A stretch of 64,000 bases of DNA. It comes from Bacillus atrophaeus. Its GTDB lineage: Bacteria > Bacillota > Bacilli > Bacillales > Bacillaceae. The stretch is from NCBI RefSeq assembly GCF_001584335.1, contig NZ_LSBB01000003.1:148919-212918 (forward strand), given 5' to 3'. The notes below the pieces were generated by a model that was given only the letters and a program-made list of their open reading frames with translations, was not told where the DNA came from and made no database searches. Made by a program: the position numbers and the translations under genes. This document shows positions 7,456-17,244 of the stretch, one piece after another (the first letter of the stretch is position 1; every line of letters begins with the position of its first letter).

Positions 7456-8001
7456 TTAAAAAATAGGTGGTGTAACCGAAAATAACACGACTGCAACTTG
7501 ATCAAATGGATTTTCCCACATATGCCTAAAACTTGTCGGTATTTTCACGCTATCTCCAGCCTCTAGAATATACTCATCTTCGTTTAAATACACTTTAATC
7601 TTCCCTTGTAATATATAAGCGATTTCCTCACTTTTATGTTCGAGAAGCTTCTCTGAAGAAGCAGAATTTGGTGGAACATTCATGATAACTGTTGCCAGAT
7701 TTCCTTTAAAATCAGGTGATAATAGTTCATATGATAGATTATTGATAATCATTTTTTTCCTCTGATTTGGCTTTACTACTAAATTTGATGTTTCTGTGTC
7801 CTCAACAAAAAACATAAATGTGGGTATATTAAGGTTTTTAGCTAAAATTTTAAGAGTTTGAATAGAAGGATTTGCTAATCCTCTTTCGATTTGACTTAGC
7901 ATAGAAGGCGTGATTTCAGATAGGTTTGCTAACTCTTTACTACTAAAACCTTTCGCTTTTCTGTACTTAGCTATCTTTTTACCAATATCTATGTTGTCCA
8001 C
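7456..8001 (-). CDS. XRE-cupin regulator
   Basis: 181 residues. An N-terminal helix-turn-helix of the Xre type (about 8-65, SSKELANLSEITPSMLSQIE) is joined to a C-terminal cupin (about 100-175, VIMNVPPNSAS to AGDSVKIPTSFRHMWENP). Such regulators sense a small ligand with the cupin and control a neighbouring catabolic gene. Here the divergent neighbour is D-serine dehydratase, so control of dsdA by D-serine or a related amino acid is likely, by inference. The 144-base gap between starts is A+T-rich with several TTAATTTAA-like elements. Confidence 0.85.
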   Translation of the reverse strand: MDNIDIGKKIAKYRKAKGFSSKELANLSEITPSMLSQIERGLANPSIQTLKILAKNLNIPTFMFFVEDTETSNLVVKPNQRKKMIINNLSYELLSPDFKGNLATVIMNVPPNSASSEKLLEHKSEEIAYILQGKIKVYLNEDEYILEAGDSVKIPTSFRHMWENPFDQVAVVLFSVTPPIF

Positions 8002-8145
8002 AATGTTGCACCCCTTAAAAATTAAATTTAATTTAAGAAATTAAATGATAATTAACGATTTGAGTATTGTGTGTTAAACTATACTTAATTTATTTCAATT
8101 ATAATTTATATGAGGGTATTATCACAATGACATGAGGTGAAAAAA

Positions 8146-9477
8146 ATGGATGAAAAATGTTTGTCTGATTTAAGAGCTCAATTTCCTTTGTTACAGCAAC
8201 TTACTGCTTTAGATGAAGTTTTTTGGGTTAATCCAAATATTGAAACATTTCAATCAGGAATTAAAAAGTGCACTATTTCCGAAGAAGATGTAAGAGATGC
8301 AGAAAAAAGATTAGAACGTTTCGCTCCTTATATTGCTAGTGCTTTTCCTGACACAAAATCAACAAATGGGATCATAGAATCTCCTTTAGTCAACATTCCT
8401 TCTATGAAAAAATCATTAGAGAGTGATTATCAAAAAACCTTAAGGGGAGAACTGCTGTTAAAATGCGATAGTCATCTGCCTATTTCAGGTTCTATCAAGG
8501 CTAGGGGAGGAATCTATGAAGTACTTAAGCATGCAGAAAAATTAGCTCTTCAACATAAATTGTTAACTCTAGAAGACGATTATTCTATTTTTGACAGCGA
8601 TAGGTTTAGAGATTTTTTTTCGCGGTATTCAATTGTTGTAGGCTCCACTGGAAATTTAGGGCTTAGTATAGGCATCATGAGTGCAAAACTTGGATTCAAT
8701 GTTACTGTACATATGTCCTCGGATGCAAAAGAGTGGAAAAAGGATTTGCTAAGAAGTAAAAATGTAAATGTAATAGAATATGAGGCTGACTACAGCAAGG
8801 CGGTAGAAGAAGGTCGAAAACAAGCAGCGATTGATCCTAGTTGTTATTTTGTAGATGATGAAAATTCAAAAGATTTATTCCTAGGTTATTCAGTTGCTGC
8901 TTCTCGCTTGGACAAACAATTAAAAGAATTAAAGATAACTGTTGATGAAAATCATCCCTTATTTGTTTATCTTCCATGTGGGGTAGGTGGAGGTCCTGGG
9001 GGAGTAGCTTTTGGTTTAAAATTAATGTTCAGAGATCATGTTCATTGTTTCTTCGCTGAGCCAACGCATTCACCTAGTATGTTACTTGGTTTAATGACTG
9101 GACTGCATGATAAAATTTCTGTACAAGAAATCGGTATTGATAATAAAACTGATGCAGACGGACTTGCTGTAGGAAGACCTTCAAGATTTGCTGGGAAGAT
9201 TATAGAGCCTTTTTTAAGTGGCAGTTACACTGTCAGCGATAAACATTTGTATAAATTACTAAAGCAACTGGCAGATACAGAGGATATTTATTTGGAACCT
9301 TCTGCATTGGCAGGTATGATAGGACCTATTAAATTGCATCAGAGTGGGATGGAATATTTACAAAAACATAATTTAAAAGAAAAATTAACTAATGGCACAC
9401 ATATAATATGGGCTACCGGTGGTAACATGGTGCCTTCAAACATAAAAGAAGAATACTATAAAAAAGGAGAACTTTAA
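8146..9477 (+). CDS. dsdA: D-serine dehydratase DsdA
   Basis: 443 residues from ATG 8146, with GAGGTG six bases upstream; a GTG at 8137 overlaps that site and is less likely. It converts D-serine to pyruvate and ammonia using pyridoxal phosphate. The Schiff-base lysine is in SGSIKARGG (Lys118). [11 protein letters not shown] contacts the cofactor and [12 protein letters not shown] is the glycine-rich phosphate loop. Length matches the family (about 440). It lies divergent from an XRE-cupin regulator and has no transporter beside it. It is bracketed by two tRNA-Leu scars (7.3 and 9.8 kb), so it may be cargo of one insertion. Confidence 0.92.
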   Translation: MDEKCLSDLRAQFPLLQQLTALDEVFWVNPNIETFQSGIKKCTISEEDVRDAEKRLERFAPYIASAFPDTKSTNGIIESPLVNIPSMKKSLESDYQKTLRGELLLKCDSHLPISGSIKARGGIYEVLKHAEKLALQHKLLTLEDDYSIFDSDRFRDFFSRYSIVVGSTGNLGLSIGIMSAKLGFNVTVHMSSDAKEWKKDLLRSKNVNVIEYEADYSKAVEEGRKQAAIDPSCYFVDDENSKDLFLGYSVAASRLDKQLKELKITVDENHPLFVYLPCGVGGGPGGVAFGLKLMFRDHVHCFFAEPTHSPSMLLGLMTGLHDKISVQEIGIDNKTDADGLAVGRPSRFAGKIIEPFLSGSYTVSDKHLYKLLKQLADTEDIYLEPSALAGMIGPIKLHQSGMEYLQKHNLKEKLTNGTHIIWATGGNMVPSNIKEEYYKKGEL

Positions 9478-9741
9478 AGAAATCCCCACAGTTTTTATGT
9501 TCTTCTTCAAGAAAAAATGAACACATTAAATATTTTTCCATGGGTTTAACCACAGTTTTGAAGTCCCTGCGCCCCATCTTAATTCAACTCGATCATTATA
9601 AGCTATAGCATTAAGGGATATTCGATTAAGTTTATTATTATTTTCACTTGAAATAGCCAAACTTGAAAATGAACTGGGTTTTTTTGTAATCGCTTTAACA
9701 TCTGCAATACTGTTTGAGGAAAAAAATAGAAAATGAAAGTA

Positions 9742-9904
9742 GAGAATGTAATGAAAATAAGCTTTCATAACCAGTGGATATGGTTTTACAATGTTGAGAA
9801 CTTAGTGGGGGAATAATCCGTGGAGGTTCAAGTCCTCTCGGCCGCATCCCAATAATACCAAGGGTTTAATCACCTTTGGTATTTTTTTGCGGAAAATACG
9901 GCAA
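9742..9904 (+). repeat. tRNA-Leu 3'-half scar S2, degenerate
   Basis: The arm AATGTAATGAAAATAAGCTT leads to TTGAGAACTTAGTGGGG, a mutated anticodon loop and stem, then the intact T arm GAGGTTCAAGTCCTC and CGGCCGCAT. A terminator ATACCAAGGG...CTTTGGTATTTTTTT follows. The similarity to S4 and S5 continues into GCGGAAAATACGG past the terminator. The 9478-9741 stretch before it has no recognisable gene. Confidence 0.8.
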
Positions 9905-10040
9905 CAAATGTACCGCATTGTGGAGTCTACAAGTGTATTGAGCACTAAAAAGTGCTGACCTCTGCACAAAACTGTTGCGCGAGTCTGCACTTTTATTCTG
10001 CAAGATACATTGCCCCTTATCATCGATTAGGGGGAGTTAT

Positions 10041-11069
10041 TTAATCCGTTCTTAGTCCCGCTGATATTTGGCTTTTAGAAGCTTTTTTTATGTGGCTAAA
10101 ACCAACAAATTTTTTGCCTTCTTCATCCCATAGGCGGAACTTTAACGACTTAAGACTTGCTGCCAGTGTGATGGTCGGAACGTTTTGCAATGGTTCAGTG
10201 TTGTTATGCACTTTTTCAAGCTTATAGTTTGGGACTCTCGGGCTTAAATGATGAACATGATGGAAACCGATATTGCCTGTTAGCCATTGCATGACTTTTG
10301 GAAGCTTATAAAAAGAGCTTCCTTCAACTGCAGCTTTTACATATTCCCAATGCTCATTTTCTTCAAAATAAGAATCCTCAAACGTATGCTGAATATAAAA
10401 CATCCAAATTCCGAGGGATCCTGATATCATAAAAGTTGGCACCTGAACCAGCAGGAAGTTTTGCCAGCCAATAGCCCAACATAAAAGTGCTGCCAAAGCG
10501 ACGATCCCCAGGTTCGTTACATACGTATTCATTCGTTCTTTGCGTTTTGCCCCTTTACGATTAAAACGATTGGTAATCCCGAAGACGTAAATCGGCCCAA
10601 CAATAAACATAACAAACGGATTTCTGTACAAACGGTACATTATTTTTGTCTTAGTTGAGGCTTCCTTATATTCCTCAACGGTCAGTACCCAAATATCTCC
10701 TGTGCCGCGTTTGTCCAGGTTGCTGCTTGTCGCATGATGGACAGAATGGTCGTGTGCCCAATGATCAAAAGGATGCAGAGTCAGAATTCCTGTAATTGTT
10801 CCAAGGATTCGATTCGCCTTTCTGTTCTTAAAAAAGGAATAGTGGCAGCAATCATGAAAGATGATGAAGGTTCTTACTAAAAAAACTGCCGCAACGACAG
10901 AAATCGCTAATGTGAGGAAGTAAGAAATCGACAAGCTCTTATATGCCAAACACCATAACAGGAAAAATGGCACCAATGTGTTAATGATTTGACAAATGCT
11001 TTTTTGTAGATCGGACTTTTCATAAGGTGTAACCAATTTTCTCAAAGTCCTTAGGTTTTGTTCCTTCAT
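10041..11069 (-). CDS. des: Acyl-lipid desaturase Des
   Basis: 342 residues, a membrane di-iron desaturase that introduces a double bond into membrane phospholipid acyl chains, the cold response known from B. subtilis Des. Three histidine boxes are visible: HDCCH (72-76), HSVHH (108-112) and HHVHH near 275. Hydrophobic segments at about 30-75 and 155-230 lie between them. The alignment with B. subtilis Des is strong through the core and weaker at both ends. The desK/desR two-component genes that normally follow are absent, so cold control would have to come from elsewhere or be lost. It is divergent from the cspC region. Confidence 0.9.
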   Translation of the reverse strand: MKEQNLRTLRKLVTPYEKSDLQKSICQIINTLVPFFLLWCLAYKSLSISYFLTLAISVVAAVFLVRTFIIFHDCCHYSFFKNRKANRILGTITGILTLHPFDHWAHDHSVHHATSSNLDKRGTGDIWVLTVEEYKEASTKTKIMYRLYRNPFVMFIVGPIYVFGITNRFNRKGAKRKERMNTYVTNLGIVALAALLCWAIGWQNFLLVQVPTFMISGSLGIWMFYIQHTFEDSYFEENEHWEYVKAAVEGSSFYKLPKVMQWLTGNIGFHHVHHLSPRVPNYKLEKVHNNTEPLQNVPTITLAASLKSLKFRLWDEEGKKFVGFSHIKKASKSQISAGLRTD

Positions 11070-11792
11070 TTTTTAAAGTTTCCCCTTCCCTGATGGTCTT
11101 AATCTAAGTATAGAAAACGTTTTATTGCCTTTAGGTCCCATCTGTCATATACCATAGTATCTTTCCCATTTATATGAGAAATTATTGGAAATTAGGTACT
11201 GATTTCCAGCTCAGTTAAATCTTTATTAGCAGAGCCAGCCGGAATACAAATGCGTATGAAGATTATACCCAGCTCTTTATCGGGCCAAACTCTCTCGTTG
11301 CTCCCCTATGGGAATCGGTTTATTTAGACCGTAAACATTGATTGTTTGAGGAACAAACATTGTTTCTAAATTAAAAGGATTTTTGAAAGTCGTAATGAAG
11401 AAAAGGAAGTTGATTTGTGGACAAGTATTATTTTTTTATGAGCATCTTGGCAAATGGGGGATACCATGAGTGACCGTTTAGAAACATCTGCAGAAACAAG
11501 GCTTTACCAGTGAACAGCCCTGCTTTTAAAAGAATATCTTGCACTTGAACATGAAACAGCTGAGCTTTTTAAAGAATTCTTTAACAATCAATAATGAAGT
11601 AAGCAAAGAAAAAGGTTTGAAGACACTCGTGATTCATTTCATGGGGTTTTTAACCATAGTTATTAACAGGCCTCTTAGACCATGTTATAAATTCGATGCA
11701 GGATTATTAACATTTTCTAGTTTGCTTAGCGCTTATGTACTGGTACCCACACGTTTAACAAATAACTCCATGGCTGAAACAATAATATTAAT
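11070..11792. other. Long intergenic region between des and cspC
   Basis: No intact gene is seen. It holds the des upstream region and one short broken frame (11466-11594). No repeat or RNA structure could be firmly recognised. Confidence 0.5.
11466..11594 (+). pseudogene. Short broken frame, unknown
   Basis: ATG 11466 has a GGGGGA ribosome site. It reads MSDRLETSAETRLYQ, a single TGA, then TALLLKEYLALEHETAELFK and a natural stop. Apart from the one stop it looks coding. I do not recognise the family. Confidence 0.4.
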
Positions 11793-11821
11793 TTGCAATT
11801 ATTTCCGTTTTGTGCTATGAT
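11793..11821 (+). promoter_or_regulatory. Sigma-A promoter of cspC
   Basis: TTGCAA and TATGAT are separated by exactly 17 bases, with a TG-type extension before the -10. Transcription would start near 11828, giving a leader of about 112 bases before the ATG, as expected for cold-shock genes with a structured leader. Confidence 0.75.
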
Positions 11822-11928
11822 AAAGAAGAATTATTTTTGTTCGGTGTAAAGCATAGTATGAATATCGACTTTTCGTCTTGATGATACTTTGGGCAAGGAT
11901 AGTAATACAATGTGTGGTAACGCACTAG

Positions 11929-12144
<216 letters not shown>

Positions 12145-12161
12145 TCTTAAATCGTTTATAC

Positions 12162-12194
12162 AAACAGGCTCTTTATATAGGGCCTGTTTTTTTA
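12162..12194 (+). terminator. cspC terminator
   Basis: AAACAGGCTC pairs with GGGCCTGTTT and runs into seven or more T's, 20 bases after the cspC stop. Confidence 0.85.
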
Positions 12195-12211
12195 TGTTCT
12201 CTGTATAAAAC

Positions 12212-12246
12212 TCATTAAAAAACCCTACTCAACGTTCGAGTAGGGA
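12212..12246 (-). terminator. Minus-strand terminator
   Basis: CCCTACTC pairs with GAGTAGGG. Read on the minus strand it is followed by TTTTTTAAT. It could end a transcript arriving from ydeB, 750 bases upstream. Confidence 0.65.
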
Positions 12247-13001
12247 GATGGTACAAGGTAATAGAAAAAGATTTAAAGCTTCAAAGGTTTGTTTATAGTA
12301 TAACATACTGGATTTACAATATGTGGAATATATATATTATTTATTTTTCTTTTCCTGTTCTAAATGCTTGGTAGCCGTAGTTCGGGACCAATACTATTTA
12401 GCGAGGAAGCAAAAAAACATTTACGAAAAATAGCCAACGTACATGTGGCGTGTGCCACCCGCCAAAAGCGTCACGCTAAACGAAGTACTGATTTCTATTA
12501 AATGGAAGTTGTCGCTATTTTTATTTTATAGGAGCAATCCATGATAAAATTAAGAAAATTTCGTCTCTTTTTCGTTGGCCATATATTATATGTTACCAAC
12601 TCGCGTATCTCTTTTGTGAAAAGAAGATAAACAATTACTATTCACTGTCGCAGTGGATATAAGAAATTCTTAAAGATAGAGGGGAGATTGATTGATTTTT
12701 TTCTAGAAATAATCACTTAGAGATACCTAAAACAATGAAAGCCCTGCCTCTCTTCCATCCTTACGGCTCCTTGTCCGTTCCAGTGTGAATCAGGATTACA
12801 AAAAACAAGTGACTATTTTATCGAGTTTTTTGATAAAACTTCAAATGTTCGTTGAAGAAATTCAAATAATAAAAATGGATTAGATTGCAGGAATAACAAA
12901 AGAGGTTAATGTTCTAAAAGTAAGTTGAAGAAGTTGAACATCTTTGAAATGATTTAATATCATCTGAAAATTCGTAATATTTTTGGAATACAATACGTTA
13001 T
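12247..13001. other. Gene-poor region between cspC and ydeB
   Basis: No convincing gene of normal size. One 29-codon frame from ATG 12541 (MIKLRKFRLFFVGHILYVTN) has an AGGAG site and a basic, hydrophobic product, so a small protein is possible but unproven. The region could also carry a long 3' untranslated end of ydeB. Confidence 0.4.
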
Positions 13002-13463
13002 CTAACAGAAACTTTTTATTTGATTTTCAGTGATTCCTTTAATTACTTCCAGTTCACTAATCAAAAATTCATATGCATTATCCAACATTTTTTTTTCGCT
13101 TGAATTAAGTGCTTTTTCTTTCTTCATACGCATTAAATCACGTACAACTTCAGCGCCTTCTTGTATTTCACCCGTTTTTATTTTGTTCGTGTTTACTTTA
13201 TACCTTTGTTTCCACGGCAGTAACCTATCTGATTCTCCATGCTGAAAAATGTGTATAATGTGTTTTAATGCAAGTATATCAGTAACTGGCCGTATACTTG
13301 AACTCAATATTTTACGCGTTGGAATCATAACTTGCATATTACTGATTGACATTTTTATGACATAATACTGTTGTTTTTCCTCTGAGTATTCTTTTTCTTC
13401 TATAGCTTCAATTATACCTGCTCCGTGCATTGGATAAACAATGTTATCGCCAATTTGAAACAT
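13002..13463 (-). CDS. ydeB: YdeB, CarD/CdnL-type transcription factor
   Basis: 153 residues from MFQIGDNIVYPMHGAG. ATG 13463 has GGGGGTGG upstream, so the longer upstream frame is discarded. The N-terminal Tudor-like RNA-polymerase-interacting domain (about 1-60) contains GDNIVYPMHGAGIIEAIEE. A helical DNA-contacting domain follows (about 70-150). CarD-family proteins bind the RNA polymerase beta subunit and stabilise open complexes at promoters. The length equals that of B. subtilis YdeB and the position next to cspC is conserved. Confidence 0.9.
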   Translation of the reverse strand: MFQIGDNIVYPMHGAGIIEAIEEKEYSEEKQQYYVIKMSISNMQVMIPTRKILSSSIRPVTDILALKHIIHIFQHGESDRLLPWKQRYKVNTNKIKTGEIQEGAEVVRDLMRMKKEKALNSSEKKMLDNAYEFLISELEVIKGITENQIKSFC

Positions 13464-13727
13464 ATAATCCACCCCCAAATAATGTAACCTTCCTAAGATT
13501 ACCACATATCCATTTTTTAATCAAATATTCAATAATAACATGATCGTATTTTTTGTGTCAATAACTTTTTGAAAAAATCAGATCCAGCAAAAATGACATC
13601 AAAACAATAGGGAATGTGTTGGATTCCAGATAAAGGAAAGGTTAATTGGTCCGTGTATATCTGAAACCTCGACTAATTAACATAGATCAGTTTTTCATTG
13701 AAAATGAGTTATTAAAGCTCCTTTAGG

Positions 13728-13756
13728 AATTCATGACTTGGCATCAATTTCAAGTA
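13728..13756 (-). pseudogene. DUF255/YyaL-like remnant
   Basis: A second copy of the sequence at 856-903, here reading T-stop-N-stop-C-Q-V-M-N-S. It matches that copy over about 45 bases with scattered changes. Confidence 0.4.
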
Positions 13757-13871
13757 AGAAGTAGTTAACTAGGGGTTGTTTCAGGGATAGAAAAAGAACA
13801 AAGTTTCCTTAAAAATTAACGAGGCAAGATTATCAATATGAAGATAACTAGAGAAAAATTGGAAAAACAAC

Positions 13872-13984
13872 AAATTTGGATATATGGTATATCTCTTATT
13901 TTCGTAGGAGATACCAGGAGTAGCATCAGCCATTTTAGTTAGACCAATGTTAGTTCCCATCGCCATCATTGCAGCGGGGTTTTG
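13872..13984 (-). pseudogene. Tn3-family transposase remnant
   Basis: The minus strand encodes MMAMGTNIGLTKMADATPGIS. This matches the conserved AMGTNIGLTKMAEATPGISY block near the C-terminal catalytic region of Tn3-family transposases. It is flanked by unrelated sequence and lacks start, length and inverted repeats, so only a scrap remains. The rest of 13464-14093 is A+T-rich with no gene. Confidence 0.6.
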
Positions 13985-14093
13985 GTACTTAAAATAGATG
14001 AGTTTTTAGTGCTTTTGTTTAAAAATAACCAAGTACCATAAACGGTCGTTTTTAGAACTTGCTAATTGAATGTATCTTATTGAAAAATCACAG

Positions 14094-14128
14094 TTGACCA
14101 TAAAACCAATATCCGATATATTGGTTTT
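14094..14128 (+). promoter_or_regulatory. Promoter and palindromic operator abutting a start codon
   Basis: TTGACC and TATATT are separated by 17 bases, which puts the transcript start at or next to ATG 14129. The palindrome AAACCAATAT/ATATTGGTTT covers the spacer and -10 element. It looks like a GntR-type operator for self-repression. There is no ribosome site before the ATG. Confidence 0.7.
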
Positions 14129-14788
14129 ATGAAAAAAGATATTATTAAACCCATTAAACGTACGTCATTTAGAGATGAAGTATATCTAACTTTAAAAAAA
14201 GCAATTGTTACATTAGAGCTGCAACCGGAGCAACGCTTAAATGACAAAGAGTTAGCAGAAGAATTCGGAATTAGCCGTACTCCAGTTAGAGAGGCTCTAA
14301 AACGTCTTGAAGATGAAGGACTGGTTGAATCTATTCCTGGTTCAGTGACTCGCGTTGCAGCATTAAATCTTGAGGAGGCAAAACACGCATTTACTGTGGT
14401 AGCAGCTTTACATTCATTAGCAGCTCGTTTAGCAGTACCATTACTCAAAGAAGCAGATATTCAAGAATTAGAGTTCAGTAATAAAGCCTTACTACTATCT
14501 ATTGAGAAAAAAGATATTATAAAAGCAATTGAAGCCGATGAGTTATTCCACAATGTTTTTCTAGATGTGGCGGGAAATCCTGAAATCATTCGCGCGCTAG
14601 AACGAAGTATATTTAAGATTCAACGCCTTGAAATTTCTCAGTTCACTTCTATAAATGGTTTGAAATCAGTAGAACAACATCAGCACATTATAGAAGCATG
14701 CAAAAATAAAGATAAAGAAACAACAGCACATCTTGTAGAACAAAACTGGTTAAGTCTGGGGGAATTACTGACTTATGAGACAGATTGA
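14129..14788 (+). CDS. GntR/FadR-family regulator
   Basis: 219 residues. An N-terminal winged helix at about 14-75 (LNDKELAEEFGISRTPVREA) is followed by an all-helical FCD ligand domain (about 85-210) with metal-type residues such as ADELFHNVFLDVAGN and QHQHIIEA. The start is the only in-frame ATG near the promoter, and the message would be leaderless or nearly so. Its stop overlaps the start of the EamA transporter by 14 bases, so the two are cotranscribed. It probably represses its own operon through the palindrome and responds to a carboxylate-like substrate of the transporter (inferred). Confidence 0.88.
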   Translation: MKKDIIKPIKRTSFRDEVYLTLKKAIVTLELQPEQRLNDKELAEEFGISRTPVREALKRLEDEGLVESIPGSVTRVAALNLEEAKHAFTVVAALHSLAARLAVPLLKEADIQELEFSNKALLLSIEKKDIIKAIEADELFHNVFLDVAGNPEIIRALERSIFKIQRLEISQFTSINGLKSVEQHQHIIEACKNKDKETTAHLVEQNWLSLGELLTYETD

Positions 14789-15767
14789 GGTGAGAAATTT
14801 GCGCCCTATTTTTTTAGGTATATGTGCTGCTTTCTTTTTTGCTTTCACATTTATATTGAATCGAGCAATGGAATTATCAGGTGGTAGCTGGATATGGAGT
14901 GCCTCATTACGATTTATTTTCATGCTTCCATTTCTTTTACTTCTTGTTATGAGTAGGAAAAAATTAAAAGTATTATTACAAGTTATGAGAGAGAATTTAA
15001 GAGCATGGTTTTTATGGAGTTTCGTAGGTTTTGGTCTATTTTACGCTCCATTATGCTTTGCCGCTGTACATGCACCAGGATGGATAATTGCTGGGACATG
15101 GCAAATTACTATTATATCAGGATCTTTGTTAGCTCCTCTTTTTATTCAAACCATTGAAACACCAGATGGAATTCTTAAGAAAAGAGGAAAAATCCCAATG
15201 AAAGGTATGGGTATGTCATTAATTATTCTTCTTGGTATTTTCTTTATGCAAATGGAACAAGCAAAATCGCTTGCTGTAAAAGATATTTTGTTAGGTATTA
15301 TCCCTGTTATTGTAGCATCTTTCGCTTACCCGCTCGGGAATCGTAAGATGATGGAGGTTTGTGGAAATCGTCTAGATGCTTATCAACGTGTCCTTGGAAT
15401 GACATTAGCTAGCTTACCATTTTGGTTTTTACTATCCTTGTATGGTTTTTTTACAGTAGGAGTGCCTAGTAAAGAGCAAACTATGCAATCTATTTTAGTT
15501 GCTATTTGTTCGGGTGTAATTGCAACTATCTTATTTTTTAAAGCGACTGATATGGTTAAAGGAGATATGCAGAAACTTGCAACTGTTGAAGCAACACAAT
15601 CCATGGAGGTACTTTTTGCTGTTATCGGAGAACTAATTTTATTACATTCTTCATTTCCTTCTATTTTATCTTGGTGTGGTATGTTTGTAATAATGCTAGG
15701 AATGATAGCACATAGTTATGTTTCCCATAAAGGTGAAACGGCGCATAACCCAAATATTAGTGCTTAA
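14775..15767 (+). CDS. EamA-like multidrug/metabolite exporter
   Basis: 330 residues, about ten membrane helices in two EamA-like halves. The first starts RPIFLGICAAFFFAFTFILNRAMELSGG. The second includes VIVASFAYPLGNRKMMEVCG and SGVIATILFFKATDMV. The profile fits the multidrug-resistance efflux family related to DMT transporters. It overlaps the GntR gene, so expression is tied to that regulator. The substrate is unknown. The start is supported by the overlap and a GAG-type site. Confidence 0.85.
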   Translation: MRQIEVRNLRPIFLGICAAFFFAFTFILNRAMELSGGSWIWSASLRFIFMLPFLLLLVMSRKKLKVLLQVMRENLRAWFLWSFVGFGLFYAPLCFAAVHAPGWIIAGTWQITIISGSLLAPLFIQTIETPDGILKKRGKIPMKGMGMSLIILLGIFFMQMEQAKSLAVKDILLGIIPVIVASFAYPLGNRKMMEVCGNRLDAYQRVLGMTLASLPFWFLLSLYGFFTVGVPSKEQTMQSILVAICSGVIATILFFKATDMVKGDMQKLATVEATQSMEVLFAVIGELILLHSSFPSILSWCGMFVIMLGMIAHSYVSHKGETAHNPNISA

Positions 15768-15893
15768 TTGATATTTTAAAATGTATAGTATGAACCCTTT
15801 TCTAGTTAGTATAGGTAATTTTATTACTTTTTGAAAAATGTAGCACTCTAAGTTTTATGTCAAAATTTAATAACTAAGTAAAAGGGTACGAAC

Positions 15894-15936
15894 AAAAAAC
15901 GATGTCACGCACATATAGGAACATCGGTTTTTTCTT
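15894..15936 (+). terminator. Terminator after the GntR-EamA operon
   Basis: AAAAACGATGT pairs with ACATCGGTTTTTT around a long loop and ends in T's. Confidence 0.65.
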
Positions 15937-16033
15937 TATGAAATTTTGCTTTAGCGTACGAAATTCGCGTTTTGTTGGTGCTTCCCCATTGACATCCAAT
16001 TTAAAAAACGAACATTAATTAAAAAAAGGAGAA

Positions 16034-16168
16034 GTGATTATAGCACTAACAGAGGTAGTTGTAAGAGAGATTTTAGATAGGTTTTTTGATAGTACAGCAA
16101 TAGGGAACAAATCATTCTATGCCGAGGTCCTCTTGGACTATCAGGTATGTGTAGCTATACGAACTTGA
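16034..16168 (+). pseudogene. Short N-terminal-like frame, unknown
   Basis: A GTG start with AAAGGAG nearby opens VIIALTEVVVREILDRFFDS and continues for 44 codons before a stop beside another remnant. It looks like the start of a longer protein that was cut off. I do not recognise it. The surrounding 15937-16569 holds only this, a DUF255 motif, a scar and a hairpin. Confidence 0.35.
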
Positions 16169-16184
16169 CACCAATGACATGTTT
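16166..16184 (-). pseudogene. Minimal DUF255 motif remnant (TCHWCQV)
   Basis: The minus strand encodes T-C-H-W-C-Q-V, close to the YyaL motif. It lies 50 to 150 bases left of a tRNA-Leu scar. The same orientation and spacing recur at 6853. Confidence 0.35.
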
Positions 16185-16231
16185 GCTAATCGATATGGAC
16201 ACAAATTTAATCACCAATTTTTACTGTAAAA

Positions 16232-16405
16232 TTCGTGAAAAACATATAGAAATGATGAAAATGGAAGATAAAGTGTGTAATGAAAAAAGCTTTCATAACC
16301 AGTATGGTTTTACCATGTTGAGGGCCTAGTGGGTGAATAACCCGTGGAGGTTCAAGTCCTCTCGGCCGCCTCAATGATACCGAGGGCTTTAATGCCCTTG
16401 GTCTT
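16232..16405 (+). repeat. tRNA-Leu(GAG) 3'-half scar S3
   Basis: The arm AACATATAGAAATGATG, then GTAATGAAAAAAGCTTTCAT, leads to TTGAGGG at 16318 and the full tRNA 3' half (variable arm, T arm, CGGCCGC) to about 16370. A terminator ATACCGAGGGC...GCCCTTGGT with T's follows. The tRNA 5' half is absent. Confidence 0.85.
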
Positions 16406-16483
16406 TTTGTGTTTCCGAAAAAAATGTATTTTTTGATCAAAATTACTCACTAACTTAAAGTAAGTAATCTAATTTGTTCCCCA

Positions 16484-16513
16484 GGCTGTCGAGCAAATCT
16501 CGACAGCTTTTTG
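16484..16513 (+). terminator. Strong hairpin with T-tract
   Basis: GGCTGTCGAG pairs with CTCGACAGC and is followed by TTTTT. No plus-strand gene ends here, so it may belong to the former element. Confidence 0.65.
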
Positions 16514-16569
16514 AAATGATGACCACACTATATACGAGTAAAAGCCAATTTCTCTTTACATTAAGCAGA

Positions 16570-17214
16570 CTATATTGAATGCTTTTTATTTTCGTCAACA
16601 TTTGGTGATGTACTAGAGTGTGTTAATATGCGGTCTAATATTTGTTCTGTAAATGGCATAAAGTAATTAAGGATTATCCCCCCTAAACAAACGGTTAATA
16701 AAGTCCCGACGCCAATTGGTCCATTTAAAATGATTGCAGCTATCAAGAATAAAAGGTAAATGAATGTTCTTGAAAAAAATATATTTGTTCTGGTTAATTC
16801 TTTTATGATTAATGTTAATCGGTCAACTGGGATCGGTGCAAAATTTGTGTGCAAATAGGTTGCAGTTCCTAATCCTATAACAACTAAGCCGATTCCAAAA
16901 CAAATCACTTTGCTGTACCATAGGTCAGGTGTTAACAAATTGTGCAATAAAAAAAGCCACATATCAATCCCGATCCCCGTTATAAATGCTGTTAACAGCC
17001 CCAAAATTTCCGGTCTTTGTCTTTTTAAAAACGAATTACAACATATCAATATGAAGGCTATTATGACTTCCCAACTTCCCACTGTAAGCCCCACATTTTT
17101 AGACAGTCCTACCACAACTGCATCAAAGGGTGAAGTTCCAAGGTCTGATTGGATAGTGAAAGAAATACCAAGGGTTAAAATTAAAATTCCTAATACATAA
17201 AAAGTATATTTCAC
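16570..17214 (-). CDS. YczE/YyaS-type integral membrane protein
   Basis: About 214 residues with five or six membrane helices. The N-terminal GISFTIQSDLGTSPFDAVVVGLSK is the hallmark of the YczE/YyaS/YitT-like family. The GTG at 17214 (VKYTFYVLGIL) follows GAGGTCG and is preferred over a TTG at 17235. Function is unknown; B. subtilis YczE affects lipopeptide or polyketide production. It is divergent from a MarR gene, with an inverted-repeat operator between them, so MarR probably controls both directions. Confidence 0.8.
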   Translation of the reverse strand: MKYTFYVLGILILTLGISFTIQSDLGTSPFDAVVVGLSKNVGLTVGSWEVIIAFILICCNSFLKRQRPEILGLLTAFITGIGIDMWLFLLHNLLTPDLWYSKVICFGIGLVVIGLGTATYLHTNFAPIPVDRLTLIIKELTRTNIFFSRTFIYLLFLIAAIILNGPIGVGTLLTVCLGGIILNYFMPFTEQILDRILTHSSTSPNVDENKKHSI

Positions 17215-17244
17215 CTTGCTCGACCTCTTCTTCAATATTTTTTA

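Noticed and set aside
9526..9768. 80-codon minus-strand frame after dsdA
   Set aside because: It runs into the scar arm, no ribosome site was found, and the tail ELRWGAGTSKLWLNPW was not assignable. It could be a remnant but there is no support.
11539..11820. 93-codon frame upstream of cspC
   Set aside because: It crosses the short broken frame and the cspC promoter in another reading frame, and has no supporting site.
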